From contig OZ038480.1 in assembly GCA_964036315.1 (NCBI GenBank), positions 7,707,203 to 7,771,202 of the forward strand: 64,000 bases of DNA, written 5' to 3'. The DNA comes from Acanthosepion esculentum (Eukaryota > Mollusca > Cephalopoda > Sepiida > Sepiidae). The position numbers were made by a program, and so were the translations under genes. The notes below the pieces were generated by a model, which did not search any database, was not told where the DNA came from, and saw only the letters and a program-made list of their open reading frames with translations. Position 1 is the first letter of the stretch, and each line of letters starts with the position of its first letter. Below are positions 11,740 through 23,262 of this stretch, piece after piece.

Positions 11740-12780
11740 GTGCATTTAAACAGTACCTCACTTTATATTTTCCTCCTAAAACTAATATTGTGTGGTCAAA
11801 ATCCTTTGAGTGGGGTGGGGGATGACGGCACCCTTCCTGCTTATGTGTAAAGATATTTATGCTGGTAAGCCACTTCAGTTCCTGGCTGTTATGCCTAGAA
11901 TACAGACGTATACGCTTGTCAGATTTTCATTTTCACATAAGATAACTGAACACACTTAGCAGAGATATTGCACCAAGCTTTCCTAGTCAAGAACAACATA
12001 CCACGTCTTTGGTAAGCCCCTTACTCAGCACCATGTGACTTCTAGTTCCATCCCAAACTAAAAACCATGTGATTTCCATGTGAAGTTGGTTCTACTGCTC
12101 TGCCATCACCTTGGGGACAAATTTCACTGACACACTTTGCATGCACAAATCCTTTGTAAGAATTGAATGCCCTCATCCTATACTTATTCTTTGGCCTGTG
12201 GATGTCCCCTGTGTGAGCGTACCTCACTCTTCACTAAAGTGCAGCCATGTTTGAAGCAGTTGTAACATTCCTTGATCTGAGTTTTACCAATGAAATCAAT
12301 TGTCAAAGAGCTGTGATGAATTATCTAGAATCAAAAATGCTACTCTAATTAAAAGAGAAAATAATTCACTAACACAAAAATGTTTAGAAAGTGCTTTAAT
12401 CACAGTAAATTTTTTTCCAATGTTTCACCATTCTTGGCAGATCTACTGTCACAATTTGGGATATTTAATATTAAAGATGATGGAAACAAGAAAAAGAATC
12501 TAATTGAAATTGGCTAGATTATATAGCCAAAACACATTATTAAAAAACCAAAACCCAAAAGACATTATTAAAAAAAAACTTTTTTTAAATTACTTGGAAA
12601 ATTTAAAATTCCTAGCATCTCTTGTTCACATGCATGTGTAGTTCCATCAACATAAACAAACCTAGTCCGTTGAAAGCCAAAAGGGACAAAATGCATCACC
12701 CAAAAACTTTCCCTATTTAGCTTTGTCATACATTTTCCTCCAAAACTGTTCTTGATATATAAAAAATTTATATATTGTTA
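11740..12780. other. Intron sequence, no gene seen
   Basis: No coding frame, splice pair or transposon domain was recognised between the microsatellites at 11422 and 12783. Confidence 0.45.
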
Positions 12781-12782
12781 AC

Positions 12783-12797
12783 CCATATATGTACATT

Positions 12798-12854
<57 letters not shown>

Positions 12855-12863
12855 TAGATAGAT
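12783..12863. repeat. Compound (CA)n(TA)n(GATA)n microsatellite
   Basis: A run of CA, then TA, then GATA units directly next to the left end of a Tc1-like element. Confidence 0.95.
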
Positions 12864-12865
12864 AG

Positions 12866-14045
12866 TCAATGACAAAATTATTCGTACACAGACAATTTTG
12901 AATATTTTTATCCATTTCTCAGAATCTAATGCCTGTATTATGCCAGGTTTTTATATGTTAAGTCAGTTATGTGCCATGCATGATACATGCTTAGGCAATC
13001 ATGTATCTTTTGATACATGACTGACAAGGCAAATTTTTTTCCCACCGTAGGTTGCCATTTCTTTTTGCAGTAGACCAGTTGCCATACATGGCTATAGAAC
13101 TCGGTCTGTCCTTCTATTTAACCATAGCTGGGGGGAGAAAAAGAGGATTCATACCTTTCCCAAGGGTATTAGCATGTAAGTGAATGTAATGGATTTCAAT
13201 AAGCACAAAAAAGGAATATAAAATTCAGTTTTCAAAACAATAGGTTAAATACTACAAATTTGACAATTATGCAAAATAGGAAAAGACAAAATTATTCGTA
13301 CAGTATAAAATAATGTTTTAAATTGATTGAATTATGTATGTATAAGTAATATTTTATCAGTGAAGCCTTCTAGACTATCTATTCAGTAGAATATTTGTGA
13401 TAATTCCAATAAAGAACATCATATATTGCATATAGTGTCACCATTGATATTCTTATGTTAACAACACGATAGGCAAGACAAAAGAGCTTAACATTAACTT
13501 GAGACAGAGAATTATTAACTTCCACAAGTTGGGAAATAGTCACAGCACTATTTCAAACTGATTAGCTATCCCTAGATCTACGGTACAGTCCATTATAAAG
13601 AAATTTAAACAGTTGGCTGGGTGTGGAAGAAAACTCAAATTGTCACCGAGGAATGTACATAAACTGTATCGCGAGGTTAATATAAACCCAAGAGTTGTTT
13701 TGAAAGGCATCACCAAAATGAGTATCAGTGTAAGTACTTACACAATATAACGTTGTTTAAATAGAATTGGGTTGTATGGAAACTGACCACGACGAACCTC
13801 TCTTCACAAATCATGTTACATTGTTACTTGGTTTAATTTTGCCAAAACGTTCTTGGACAAAGAAAATTGCTTTTGGGAACAAGTACTATGGAGTGATGAA
13901 AACAAAAATTGAGCTTTTTGGACATAATGATGTACAGAATATTTGGCACAAGAAAGGCGAGGGTTTCCTCACAAAGAACACAGTCGCAGCACTAAAACAT
14001 GGAGGCGGCTCGATGATGCTTTTGGGTTGTTTTAGCTCAAGTTGA
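12866..14045 (+). mobile_element. Third Tc1-like element, truncated, with transposase relic
   Basis: The left inverted repeat starts at about 12866 after a TA and contains GACAAAATTATTCGTACA at 12873, repeated directly near 13284, the IR/DR arrangement of this superfamily. The gap between the two direct repeats is enlarged by SINE DNA. Downstream, plus-strand transposase blocks are readable among stops: the paired domain region near 13560-13700, then in frame the catalytic segment KIELFGHNDVQNIWHKKGEG and VAALKHGGGSMMLLGCFSSS (13767-14045). The element stops abruptly at 14045 where an inverted LINE begins, so the remaining catalytic residues and right end are lost. Confidence 0.8.
12985..13127 (-). 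mobile_element. SINE body fragment
   Basis: The complement of this stretch matches the body of the tRNA-like SINE at 52975-53230: the GGACAGACCG block, TATAGCC, GGCAACTGGT, AAAGAAATGGCAACCTAC and the GATACATGAT block come in the same order and spacing. The tRNA-like head is not recognisable here. It lies between the two direct repeats of the Tc1-like left end. Confidence 0.75.
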
Positions 14046-15995
14046 CTTGACTTATATCGGTTTTCACCCTGGTCGGGTTGAACCGGCTTCCTCCCGAGCA
14101 AGTACAGCATCTCGGACCATCGCTGCCCATGCCCACCGATCCTGAGCCAGGTCACATGAAATGGCGTGCCACTCGCAATTCCATCGTCGAAGACATACTA
14201 CTTGCGGACCAGATAGTACTGCTAGGTCATCCTTGATCATGCTAGCCCACATCTTCAGCTGCTCACCAGGAAGAGAAGGAGGGAGAAGTACATCACAGAT
14301 GAGCTCTCCCTCCGGGCATCGAGCAGCATGCCCGAACCATCAGAGATGACGCTGGAGTAGGACGGGTGGAAGATGACGGAGACACAGGCGACGACGCAGA
14401 GTGGATGTGGGCACATGATCGATTCGGCAGCATTGCAGAATGCAGCGAAGGCAATCATTGTCGAACACTTCAAGCCTTCGAAGGTCAACCACTCTAAGTG
14501 GCCACGTTTCGCAGCCATAGAGAAGGATAGTCCGAACAATAGCCTGATAGATGCGCCCCTTCGTAGCCGCGAAAATTTCTTGTCGCCCCCATAGTGACTG
14601 CTTGAGATGCACGAATGCGGACCTTGCAGCTACTATATGGTGTTCAACCTCGGCAGGCTGCTCCGGCTTGTGTCGACCGGTAGTAGCCCTTGATGAGATG
14701 AAGGAGTTTAGTGGGCATGCCATTGGCCTCCATGATATGCCAGAGTGAACCGCTATCAATGGAGTTAAAGGCAGCCGCAAAATCGACGAAGCAGAGGACT
14801 GTTGGTTGCTGGTATGCCCAGCATTGTTCAAGGGTGTGCTGCAGGCTGAAGATCTGATCAACACATCCTCTGCCCTGAGACGGGCGAGTTCGCAGATCAC
14901 AGATGCCCTGAAATCTTCACAGGAGAAGCACTGCAAATACTTTGGCTGCCACGTCGATGAGGCTGATTCCTCTATAATTCGAGCAGAGTTTCCTATCACC
15001 CTTTTTGAAGAAAGGTAGCAGGATGGCCTCGCTCCAATCGGCAGGGTAGATCTGAGAGAGCCAGACCACATTGAAGACACGATGCACTCACGAGGCGAAT
15101 ACATCTGGTATGGCTTTATATACTTCTGCAGGTATACCATCCTCACCAGGAGCTTTGTTGTTACACAGATGAGGCAGAATATCTCGCACTTCATCTACCG
15201 TTGGGGGTGCAGTGTTGCAGTCATATTCATCGGTCGGTTCAATGGCCACTTCCATCGCCAGAGTCGGATGATTAAGTAGCTCGTTAAAATGCTCTTACCA
15301 CCAATTTAGCCACTCGCCCAGACCCGTGATAATAGCACCATCACGGGAGCGAAGCATCTCACTCAACCCCACAGTTCTGCAGTTCGCCCGTCTCACCATC
15401 TGGTAGAGTTTGCGAGAGTCACCACAGGCCGCTGCATGCTCAGTCTCCTCGGTGAAGGCGCGCCAGTGCGCATTTCGGTCAGTGCAGATGGAGCGAGTTG
15501 CATGGCGCCATAGATCGCAAAAGTTTGTAGCTCCCGTCAGTCACGCTACCCTCGCCCCTTCCACCAGCCAAAGGCTCTTCCCGGTGATCCAGTCCTGATA
15601 TCGGTGACGGGTAACACCAAGATTGGCGTGTGCTGCTTCGACGGTGGCAGATTTGAGAGCCTGCCATTCAATTTCTGGTTGAGGCTCTGAGCTTGGTTGG
15701 AGGAGAGAGAACTGATTGTGAAGTTCCAACCTGAACTGTTCTCCCGCATGTAGCTTCAGATTAGTAACGTTGATTCGCTTTGAGGATCTTGGTGGATCTC
15801 CTTGTTCGCCCGGACAAGTGTATGATCCGATCCATGCGTACTGCCCATATCTGCACCCCGATAAGCTCGAGAGTCAAGTACAGAGCTTGCCCACCTTGCT
15901 CGCACCAGAATGTAGTCAATCTGGTTGGACGTACGACCGTCATCGGAGCGCCAGGTGACGAGATGTCATCGAGGGTGCATCGTATGGGCATCAGA
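14046..15995 (-). pseudogene. RTE/EEP-type LINE, 5'-truncated and frameshifted
   Basis: The minus strand first gives the end of an endonuclease domain (VTWRSDDGRTSNQIDYILV, then GSTHGSDHTLVRA with the SDH motif) near 15960-15800. A frameshifted RT follows: a decayed motif A region near 14800, and the thumb/C-terminus with [20 protein letters not shown] and DNDCLRCIL, then AQDRWAWAAMVRDA and AGSTRPG as the last residues before 14060. The endonuclease is cut off at about 15995, so most of it is missing. GC content is clearly higher than in the flanks, consistent with a more recent insertion. It cuts off the Tc1-like element to its left. Confidence 0.88.
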
Positions 15996-16053
15996 TTCTG
16001 AAAAATGGATAAAAGTATTAAATATTGATAGATATATGAATAATTTCGCCATT

Positions 16054-16055
<2 letters not shown>

Positions 16056-16098
<43 letters not shown>
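16056..16098. repeat. (TA)n microsatellite
   Basis: About 43 bp of alternating TA at the edge of a Penelope-like region. Confidence 0.97.
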
Positions 16099-16100
<2 letters not shown>

Positions 16101-16194
16101 GGAGAAAACAACTGAAAAGTTGCAAATTAAAAAAAATTGAATGTTTTTTTGTGTAAGTATTTATTTATAATTTTTTATATATATATATTTGATA

Positions 16195-16222
16195 TTTCAG
16201 ATCTGCCCCAATCTTTCGTCAG
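16195..16222 (-). ncRNA. Hammerhead-like hairpin of a Penelope-like element
   Basis: On the minus strand CTGACGA is followed by one A, a 4-bp stem AGAT/ATCT around an 8-base loop, and GAAA. This is the same CTGANGA-N-stem-GAAA pattern seen at four other sites. Helix III and the cleavage position cannot be drawn convincingly because (TA)n follows, so it is at most a remnant. Confidence 0.4.
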
Positions 16223-16562
16223 AAATAAATTAAATAACTGTATTCAGAAGTTTGTTTTCAAGTAGCATCCATCGCAAGACGTGGATGTCACATGATGTGG
16301 AATGCAACTGTGTTTGAATATTTCTAACGTAAATCTAATGATAATATTTTAGATGTTGTTTAAAAAGGTTTTCTTTATCTATATCTACAAAAAATTTTTT
16401 TTAACTATTGAAATATTTATACAGATTTAAAATTCCCAAGTCTTTGTTTAACCCTAGTTTATATGTGTCTAATTTTAAAATCCAGTATTTTTCTTTTTTT
16501 CTGCATGTGTATGTGGAACTAAAATCAGAATCTATCAATAAACATAAATGTGCTAGTTGTTA

Positions 16563-17522
16563 GGGCGGAGCTATAACCATCTTAGACACTAACAACTATA
16601 TAAAAGAAGCAGAATCACAACTTCAAAATAACAGATTCTATGTACCCTTACCTCTAAACCCAACTAGCACATTCAAAACAGAATTATCATTTCTCACTCA
16701 GAACATGAACCACAACATAAGAAATACCATAAAATCTCTTATTCCTGAGAACCCTAAAACAGCAACATTCTACACTATCCCAAAACTACATAAACTCCCC
16801 AAAATCCTTTCAGAAAAACACTCGAACACCTTTTCATCCAACCAACATCAAATTACACAATCAAATAATGAAGAGAACATCTATGAAATTTCAAAATCCC
16901 TTAAAATCATACCACCTGGTAGACCCATATCAGGCATAGGTACCCTCACAGAACTTATATCAGGGTACATAGACAATATCCTAAAACCTTTACTGCCTGA
17001 CATACCTAGTTATATTAGAGATACTACTGACTTTCTCAACAAATTACAAAACATTAACTCAGTCCACCAGGATACAATCCTAGTAACGATGGATGTTTCG
17101 TCTCTTTACACGAACATTCCACATGCTGAAGGAGTATCAGCTTGCTATGAGTTCCTTAGTAAAAAATGACCCAAAACCCATATTATAGATATATGTCAAT
17201 TAATAAATTTCATTCTAACACATAATAATTTTAAATTCAACAACAAACACTATTTACAGATTAGTGGCACAGCAATGGGCACGAAAATAGCACCTAGCTA
17301 TGCCAATATCTTTATGCACATTCTAGAAAGGAAGATATGAGACAATTCAGAATTTAAACCATTACATTATTTTAGATATATTGATGACATTTTCTTATTA
17401 TGGACTCATGGATCAGAAAAATTAAAAAAACTTTTTTACTTTCTGCAACAACTTCCACGATACAATTAAATTTACCATGGAGCATTCATACACATCCGTC
17501 CCTTTCTTAGACGTTATGATGA
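16563..17522 (+). pseudogene. Penelope-like element reverse transcriptase
   Basis: The frame opens with GGAITILDTNNYIKEAESQL, the N-terminal signature of Penelope-like RTs, followed by FYTIPKLHKLPK, PGRPISGIGTLTELISGYID, YIRDTTDFLNKLQ, motif A in VTMDVSSLYTNIPHAEG (catalytic Asp), motif B' in [16 protein letters not shown] and motif C in FRYIDDIFLLW with both aspartates kept. Two in-frame stops, both TGA (about 17167 and 17338), and a frameshift near 17450 (the SVPFLDVM block is in another frame) make it inactive. The GIY-YIG endonuclease part is absent: the sequence runs directly into an inverted copia relic near 17520. Confidence 0.92.
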
Positions 17523-19240
17523 AAAATCATGCATGAGAGAACACCTCTCCTCGTAATTTCATGCAAGATAACCGGCTCAATTCTACATCTTTTATGCAGA
17601 GTCTGAGTGCTAGAATGGATTGATTTGCAAACCCCTGAATTATCTGTTTTGCACACAACAGGGATGTTATTCACAACATCCTTAAAACCCAACAATTTGA
17701 GAAGGAATTTCCTGTACTATATACATGTCTCAGCCATGTCAACCATTGCCAGTGTTTTGGCAGCGCTTGTGTGCTCTTCACAACTCTCTTTATACATCTT
17801 GAATGCCAGGAAACAGGCACGTAGTTGCAGTTACTACTGACAATAAAATATTATATACTCTCCTTGGGAACCTCTTTCACTTAGATTAGCAAAAGAAGCA
17901 CCACCATAGGCAACCATTTTTCGCTATCTTAAATCTTCCAGATTTTTTATTGTTAACTGAGATTTCTGCTTTTTTGCCTTTTTTATGGGTTTATTTGCTT
18001 GTCTAATACTTTCAATTTTCCTTTCTTTGAGAAAGGAACTGGAGTCACATACATCAAAGCACAAATCTGGTCTGGTCTGGGTGGCCAACCAATTTAATTG
18101 ACCAATAAGCCTCTTGACATTGGTATACTCAGACTCTGAAAGTTCCTCTTCCTTATCTTTATTTTGGATTTTATAGACACAGTATAGTTATTTTGACTAA
18201 TTCTCACTAATTCACTCTTTTGAGATATTTTCATTCCCAAATATCTGAATGTGGACTTTGCTTCAGACTTCACTACTAATTTCTTTCAGATCTGATAAAT
18301 TACTTCCTCTTGAAAAAGTGAAGTCCCAGCCCAGCAAAAATCATCAACATGGGTTGAAATAATGCCACACAATTGTTTGCCATGATACCAAGTAAACATT
18401 TCTTGGTCATATTTAGATATCGTAACTCCCAATTCCAATAGGGCACCTCTGACAGTCAAATACCATGATCTAGAAGCCTCATTAAGATCATAGACACACT
18501 TGTGGATCTTCTGGAGACAATTACTGGGTACATTAGTTTCAGGATGGGGGAGGCGATTCAACATACACATTCCTTTCAAAATCATTACTTTTCAAAAAGG
18601 CAGTTTTTATGTCCATAGAGTTATAAGTCCATCCCGAGGGTGATATGATGGCTAAGACAATGTGAAAACTTTCCTTGGAACAAGTGGGGGAATCTATATG
18701 AACAGTTTTGGTTCCTTTATCCTATAATCCCCAAGCAACCAGTCTTGCTTTGATAAAAGGGCCTTTTGATGTCTGTCTCTTCACTATATATCCATCTTGT
18801 AGAAATTTTATCCTGTCCCAAATCAGGAACCTGCGCAAAAACTCTACTGTTGCCCCAGCTCTGTATCTCTCTTGCATATGACACGTCTTAAAGCCTGCCC
18901 ACTGTGACCCACAGGATTTAATTTACAGCCATATGACTGTATAGGAAGTTGCCTGGTTGAAGTACGACCATCCTGGGTGGCATATGATTGACCCTGTCCA
19001 TGTCTGTATCTATTTGTAAAAAGGGGTGTTCTGACTTTTCATTTTTATCTCAGGCTGAGGGGTACATTTATCAATATTTGAAGAAGTAAGAGAATGGCCA
19101 AAAATATGTTTAATGGTCTCCTTCTTATTTTGGAAAGACACTTCCTTCAATGCTGACATTATTAAGTGTGCATCTTTCTCAGGAAGGTTTACAGATGAAA
19201 CAAGCATGAATACCATTACTGGGTTTGGAAGAGCCATGTT
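17515..19240 (-). pseudogene. Ty1/copia pol relic
   Basis: Read on the minus strand, the order is: a decayed N-terminal part (19237-18830), the RT start (YIVKRQTSKGPFIKARLVA, DSPTCSKESFHIVLAIIS, MDIKTAFLKSNDF with motif A Asp), then an open block at 18585-18286 with KCVYDLNEASRSWYLTV and ISTHVDDFCWAGTS (motif C, HVDD kept), then RNase H remnants including SWHSRCIKRVVKST and, at 17695-17515, NNIPVVCKTDNSGVCKSIHS. This is the copia RT-RNase H order. No LTRs were found, and stops and frameshifts separate the blocks. Confidence 0.88.
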
Positions 19241-19340
19241 TTCGGGTGTTAACTTAAAGTAGGTGTAGTCAAAATCTATAATAACTACAATATTAAAACA
19301 TGATACTCATAAATATAGCATACCTTGAAACTATATCTTT

Positions 19341-19346
<6 letters not shown>

Positions 19347-19394
<48 letters not shown>

Positions 19395-20075
19395 GTGGTA
19401 TGTGATCAATTTATATAACATAAGTCATTCATACGAATAACAAATAATGAAGCTAATTATAGCAAGAATCACTCTTGCAAACATTTAATAATAAAATATA
19501 ATCAACATCATATCCGTTACTGAATGGTACGATCCTTGTTTATAAATTCTGGTGTTGAGTGGTCTTATTTTTCTACTAGCCAGGGCTTTCAATCGTATCG
19601 TTCGATCATCATCAGGTAGTAAATTAGTTAAGTTTTTTAAAATCCAGGTAATAATTAGACATCGAAAGTGTAAACTGAAAGAAGTCTTTTTTACAATTGT
19701 GATATTGTTAACAGTAAGAATAATTTTGGAGCGTGCAGACTCGATGCTGAGGTTGAATTTTGAAATTTTGCGTTCTCGTAGAAGTAGGCTCTTTTTTGTA
19801 GTAAAAGTGGCATGAACTAAATTGTTCAATAATTATAGTAATGTCACAATTATTATCGGGAAATTCACACGTAGGATCAGTCTTTATCTAAGATACGATT
19901 GAAAGCCCTGGCTAGTAGAAAAATAAGACCACTCAACACCAGAATTTATAAACAAGGATCGTACCATTCAGTAACGGATATGATGTTGATTATATTTTAT
20001 TATTAAATGTTGTTTGCAAGAGTGATTCTTGCCATAATTAGCTTCATTATTTGTTATTCGTATGAATGATTTATG

Positions 20076-20122
<47 letters not shown>
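19347..20122. repeat. Inverted repeat with (TA)n at both outer ends
   Basis: The left arm (about 19417-19601) and right arm (about 19888-20073) are near-identical inverted copies of about 185 bp around a 286-bp spacer. Each outer edge passes into a (TA)n run (19347-19392 and 20079-20122). The inner end of each arm carries the GAAAGCCCTGGC block of a hammerhead-like motif, complete only in the left arm. Inverted terminal copies are typical of Penelope-like elements; no coding remnant lies in the spacer. Confidence 0.9.
19573..19619 (-). ncRNA. Candidate hammerhead ribozyme (type I-like)
   Basis: On the minus strand the order is CTAC (stem I), CTGATGA, a stem GATCG/CGATT with a loop of AACGATA, GAAA, a minimal stem III GCC-CT-GGC, then TA and GTAG, which pairs with CTAC to close stem I. 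All conserved boxes of a hammerhead (CUGANGA, GAAA, UH before the cleavage site) are present. One extra base lies between CTGATGA and stem II. Hammerheads with a very short helix III are known from Penelope-like elements. Self-cleavage is an inference. Confidence 0.6.
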
Positions 20123-20123
<1 letters not shown>

Positions 20124-20339
20124 CACATGTAACACTTTTCTGTGTCACCGAAAGAGTTTACTACACAGACATATACATGAACAAATTGCTTATCTCTTTA
20201 TAGGTAACTCTTTTAGTAGCATAGTACTGTATCAAAGTTTTTAATTTTTTCAAGTGGCTATGTTTACATCTCCTGAAGTAGTGTTGTTGTAATGGTACTC
20301 CCTTTTACCTTTGTTGTTGCTTACTCTTATATAGACACT

Positions 20340-20900
20340 TGAAAAAGCCCAAGATGCATTGGATTAGTGAAAGATGCTTTCTAAAACCTAAACAAAGTAT
20401 GAAGAAATAGGAAAATTTCATTAGAAACAAAGAAAAGAGTGATGAACTGCTATGTGATATCAGTCCTTTAGTATGGCAGTGAATGCTGGACAATCTCCAC
20501 ACATATGAAGAGAAAACTGGCAGCAGCAGAAATGTGGTTCTACAGAAAGATGCTAAGATTTACATGGATGGAGCAAGTAAGCAACAAGGAAGTCTTAAAG
20601 AAAATATTAACAAAAAGAACACTTATATTCAGAATCAGAAAGAGATAGCTAAAACTTCTTGGACACATAATGAAGAAGGGCTTGGAGCACTTGATTCTTC
20701 CCGGGGCATATGGAGGGCAAGAGAAATAGTGGAAGGCAGTGGGCCATGCCTACCTGACAAGCTTGTGTAAATAGATGGTGGAATGTGGAGCAGGAGCCTT
20801 GGAAAAGAGAAAAAAAAGGTCCACAAGGGATAGGAAGCTGTAGAGAGCCATGACTGCCCACATCCTGAAGAGAAATGGCACATTGAAGAGAGAGCCATTT
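20340..20900 (+). pseudogene. LINE reverse transcriptase C-terminal relic
   Basis: The plus strand reads, across stops and frameshifts, YGSECWTISTHMKRKLAAAE, MWFYRKMLRFTWMEQVSNKE, LLGHIMKKGLEHLILPG and RAMTAHILKRNGT. This is the thumb and C-terminal tail of the RT group whose hallmark is YGCETWT...EMW..RRML..PW. The palm with catalytic residues is missing, so it is a 5'-truncated dead copy. Confidence 0.85.
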
Positions 20901-20904
20901 CCCT

Positions 20905-21480
20905 CTTTCTTTAAAAAAAAATAAAAAATTTCAATTATTAAGTTTAGAGTTCTACAAATTTAGCAAGAGAGATAATGGGAACAGTACACACAGTTGCTCA
21001 TCTCTATGTAACAGAGTCTTTTGCCGACATCATAGAAATATATATATTGCTAAATGATGAATAGAATATTATTCATTTAGATTAATATTCGAATGACAGA
21101 GAAACAAGGTTTTTGTAAGTACAATGCAATTGGAAAATTACTTTTATTATTGCTGTCATTTTTCTGATCACATGGAAAACTAGTTTTAAAATGAAATACT
21201 TATTAGTTAGATACCACCAGATAAAATGTGATGCCTAAAGTTTAAAATAGATTTTTAAAAATGAAAAATCTTTCTTGAAGCTTTTATTTTAATTTTTATT
21301 TCAAACTAATAGATTAAATTTAATATTTCCAATAAGAAAAATACTTTGCTTTATTTCAAAACTAAATTAAAACTAATTTAAATTGACTGGAAGGAATTTT
21401 CATGTTTTTGCTAAAATAGCCAATTTGTTGGAATTTAATTTGAGAACAACAATTCACAAGCTCACATTCTCGTTATTTTT
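20905..21480. other. AT-rich, no gene seen
   Basis: No recognisable coding or repeat feature apart from a short TA run near 21040. Confidence 0.45.
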
Positions 21481-21487
21481 TCTATCC

Positions 21488-21775
21488 TCACTCCAACCTC
21501 TTTAATTTCAAAACCGGCTCCCAAGGCCTAATTCTTATCAGAGATAAGAATATATTTTCTGGCTAACGAGAGAGCTGGAAAACACAAAAGGGAATTCCAC
21601 CACCATCATTCTTTCCAGGGTGCCACAAAGTCTGGGAGAAACCTCACAGCTTCTTCACACCAACCTGTTTTCAGTACCTTCAAAACAGGCTCCCTGATTT
21701 TTATCGAAGATAAGAATGTGTTTTCTGACCAATAGTGGGGCCAGGAAAATTGTACAACAATTTGGAGGGAAAAAT
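21488..21775. repeat. Imperfect tandem duplication, unit about 170 bp
   Basis: The block with TTCAAAACCGGCTCCC, GATAAGAATATATTTTCTGG and GGAAAA at 21507-21600 is repeated with changes at 21676-21770. No coding content. It could be part of a decayed LTR. Confidence 0.55.
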
Positions 21776-22271
21776 CCTCGATCCATCGGAGCCTACCAAA
21801 ACTCCATAAATTTGGAGAATCTTGCCTATTTTGCCAGTGAGAATTCTGCCCACCGTCTGTGTGGTCGACATTAGGGAGCTCCAGCGCCACTTTCACCAAA
21901 GAAGAACTACTAAAGTCTAAAGGGCTGTCAAGAATTTAGGTGACTGGTGTTTCTGTTTTACAAAAAAAAAAAAAAATTAATTTAAAAATTATTTTTACCA
22001 AAATTTTCTATTAAAAAAAATGAAAGTCCTGAAAGTTTCATTAAAGTCTGACAATTATTTAATTTTTGCAAGAATTTCCAAATCAATGTGTTTTTCACCG
22101 CTGCAAAAAAGATGCTAAAATAAAATTTCTTAAACTAATCTTTGGATCCCTCATTGAAAAAAAAAATCAAGATTTTTAACTGAAATTTGGAACATTTTAA
22201 AAAGGATAAAAAAAAATATAATTTAATAATCAAAAAAAATTCTTCTTCATATCTTATATGCGGACAAGTTT

Positions 22272-22515
22272 ATTATTATTATTATTATTGTTGTTGTTGT
22301 TGTTTTATTATTATTATTATTATTGTTTTATTATTATTATTGTTGTTTTATTATTATTATTATTATTGCTTTAATATTAATATTATTGTTTTAATATTAT
22401 TATTATTTTAATATTAATATTATTGTTTTAATATTATTATTGTTTTATTATTATTATTATTATTGTTTTATTATTATTATTATTATTATTGTTGTTGTTG
22501 TATTATAATAATAAT
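22272..22515. repeat. (TTA/TTG)n trinucleotide microsatellite
   Basis: A long mixed array of TTA, TTG and TTTTA units, turning into AATAAT at its right end. Confidence 0.97.
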
Positions 22516-22519
22516 AAAA

Positions 22520-23077
22520 AGTTGTAATTCTAAGTAACGAGATTAATACAAATATAAAAATTAAAAAGTTTGGTTTAATAAGCGAAAAAACAAGCCAAAA
22601 ATAAAATAAAAAACAAGCCAAAAATAAAATAAAAAACAACAACAACAAAAAACAAGGCAATTACTACAAGAAGAAGGATCGGATCGTGAAGAAGAGACTC
22701 TTGCAGAAATGACGGTCTTTCTTCTTCTTATATTCTGAAATTCTGGCGGAGTCGTGTCGAAGCATTTAAGAATTTTGTACCCAAACCAAAATATGAAATT
22801 CTGTTCAGAAAATAATCGAAAGCAATACAAAATAAATAAATAAGGTTTGGTTGTTTTTAGTTTATTATTTTTTTCCATTTAGTAGACGTTCTTCCAAAAT
22901 TATTTTTTTTTCTTAATTTCAAAACGAATTAAATATTTTTCATCTTCTACCAATTAAAGAAATATTCTTATTTACAAATTGATTGAAACATTTTAATTTG
23001 AAAAGTTAAAAAAAAAACATCGAGTAAACAAAGAACTTTCGATTAATTTCTGGTTTTAGTTTTAACAAAACACCTAC
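22520..23077. other. Start of host gene intron 1, no gene seen
   Basis: Immediately downstream (minus strand) of the exon 1 donor. It contains A/T-rich repeats such as a duplicated AAACAAGCCAAAAATAAAAT block at 22580-22640. No exon was recognised. Confidence 0.5.
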
Positions 23078-23124
23078 CGATCAGTCAAGGATGGCAGACG
23101 GACGACTGCCTTTTCGTTATCCAT
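23078..23124 (-). CDS. Host gene exon 1 with start codon
   Basis: On the minus strand an ATG at 23124 opens the peptide MDNEKAVVRLPSLTD followed by two bases (CG) and the donor CG|GTAGGTG. Using the next GT would read through a stop, so the donor choice is firm. The two leftover bases pair with the single leading base of exon 2 (6346) to make an Arg codon. The intron would be about 16.7 kb and filled with mobile elements. Upstream lies a promoter-like region. A tiny upstream frame (ATG GCG CTG TAC TAA, starting near 23217) precedes the start. Extra exons of compatible phase between exons 1 and 2 cannot be excluded. Confidence 0.65.
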
Positions 23125-23209
23125 CGTGTGTAGTTTTGATTCAAAGGTCGTAAAAGGTTTTCAATTTGTTTTAAATAAAATCAATTCAGCGAATGGCAAT
23201 TACTTAGTA

Positions 23210-23262
23210 CAGCGCCATGTTTAATTTGGTTGTCATGACAACAAACTTGCCCATGCGCACTG
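23210..23262 (-). promoter_or_regulatory. Host promoter elements: palindromic X-box-like site, NRF1/YY1-like sites
   Basis: A perfect 14-base palindrome GTTGTCATGACAAC (23229-23242) fits the X-box consensus bound by RFX factors (GTTGCCATGGCAAC type). It lies 105-118 bp upstream of the exon 1 ATG. A NRF1-like half site TGCGCATGGGC (23248-23260) and a YY1-like ACATGGCGC (about 23210-23219) flank it. X-boxes close to the start codon are typical of ciliary genes, so a ciliary role for the host protein is a reasonable but unproven inference. Confidence 0.55.

Noticed and set aside
19888..19930. Hammerhead in the right arm of the inverted repeat
   Set aside because: Only the GAAA-stem III-stem I half is present; CTGATGA and most of stem II are missing.
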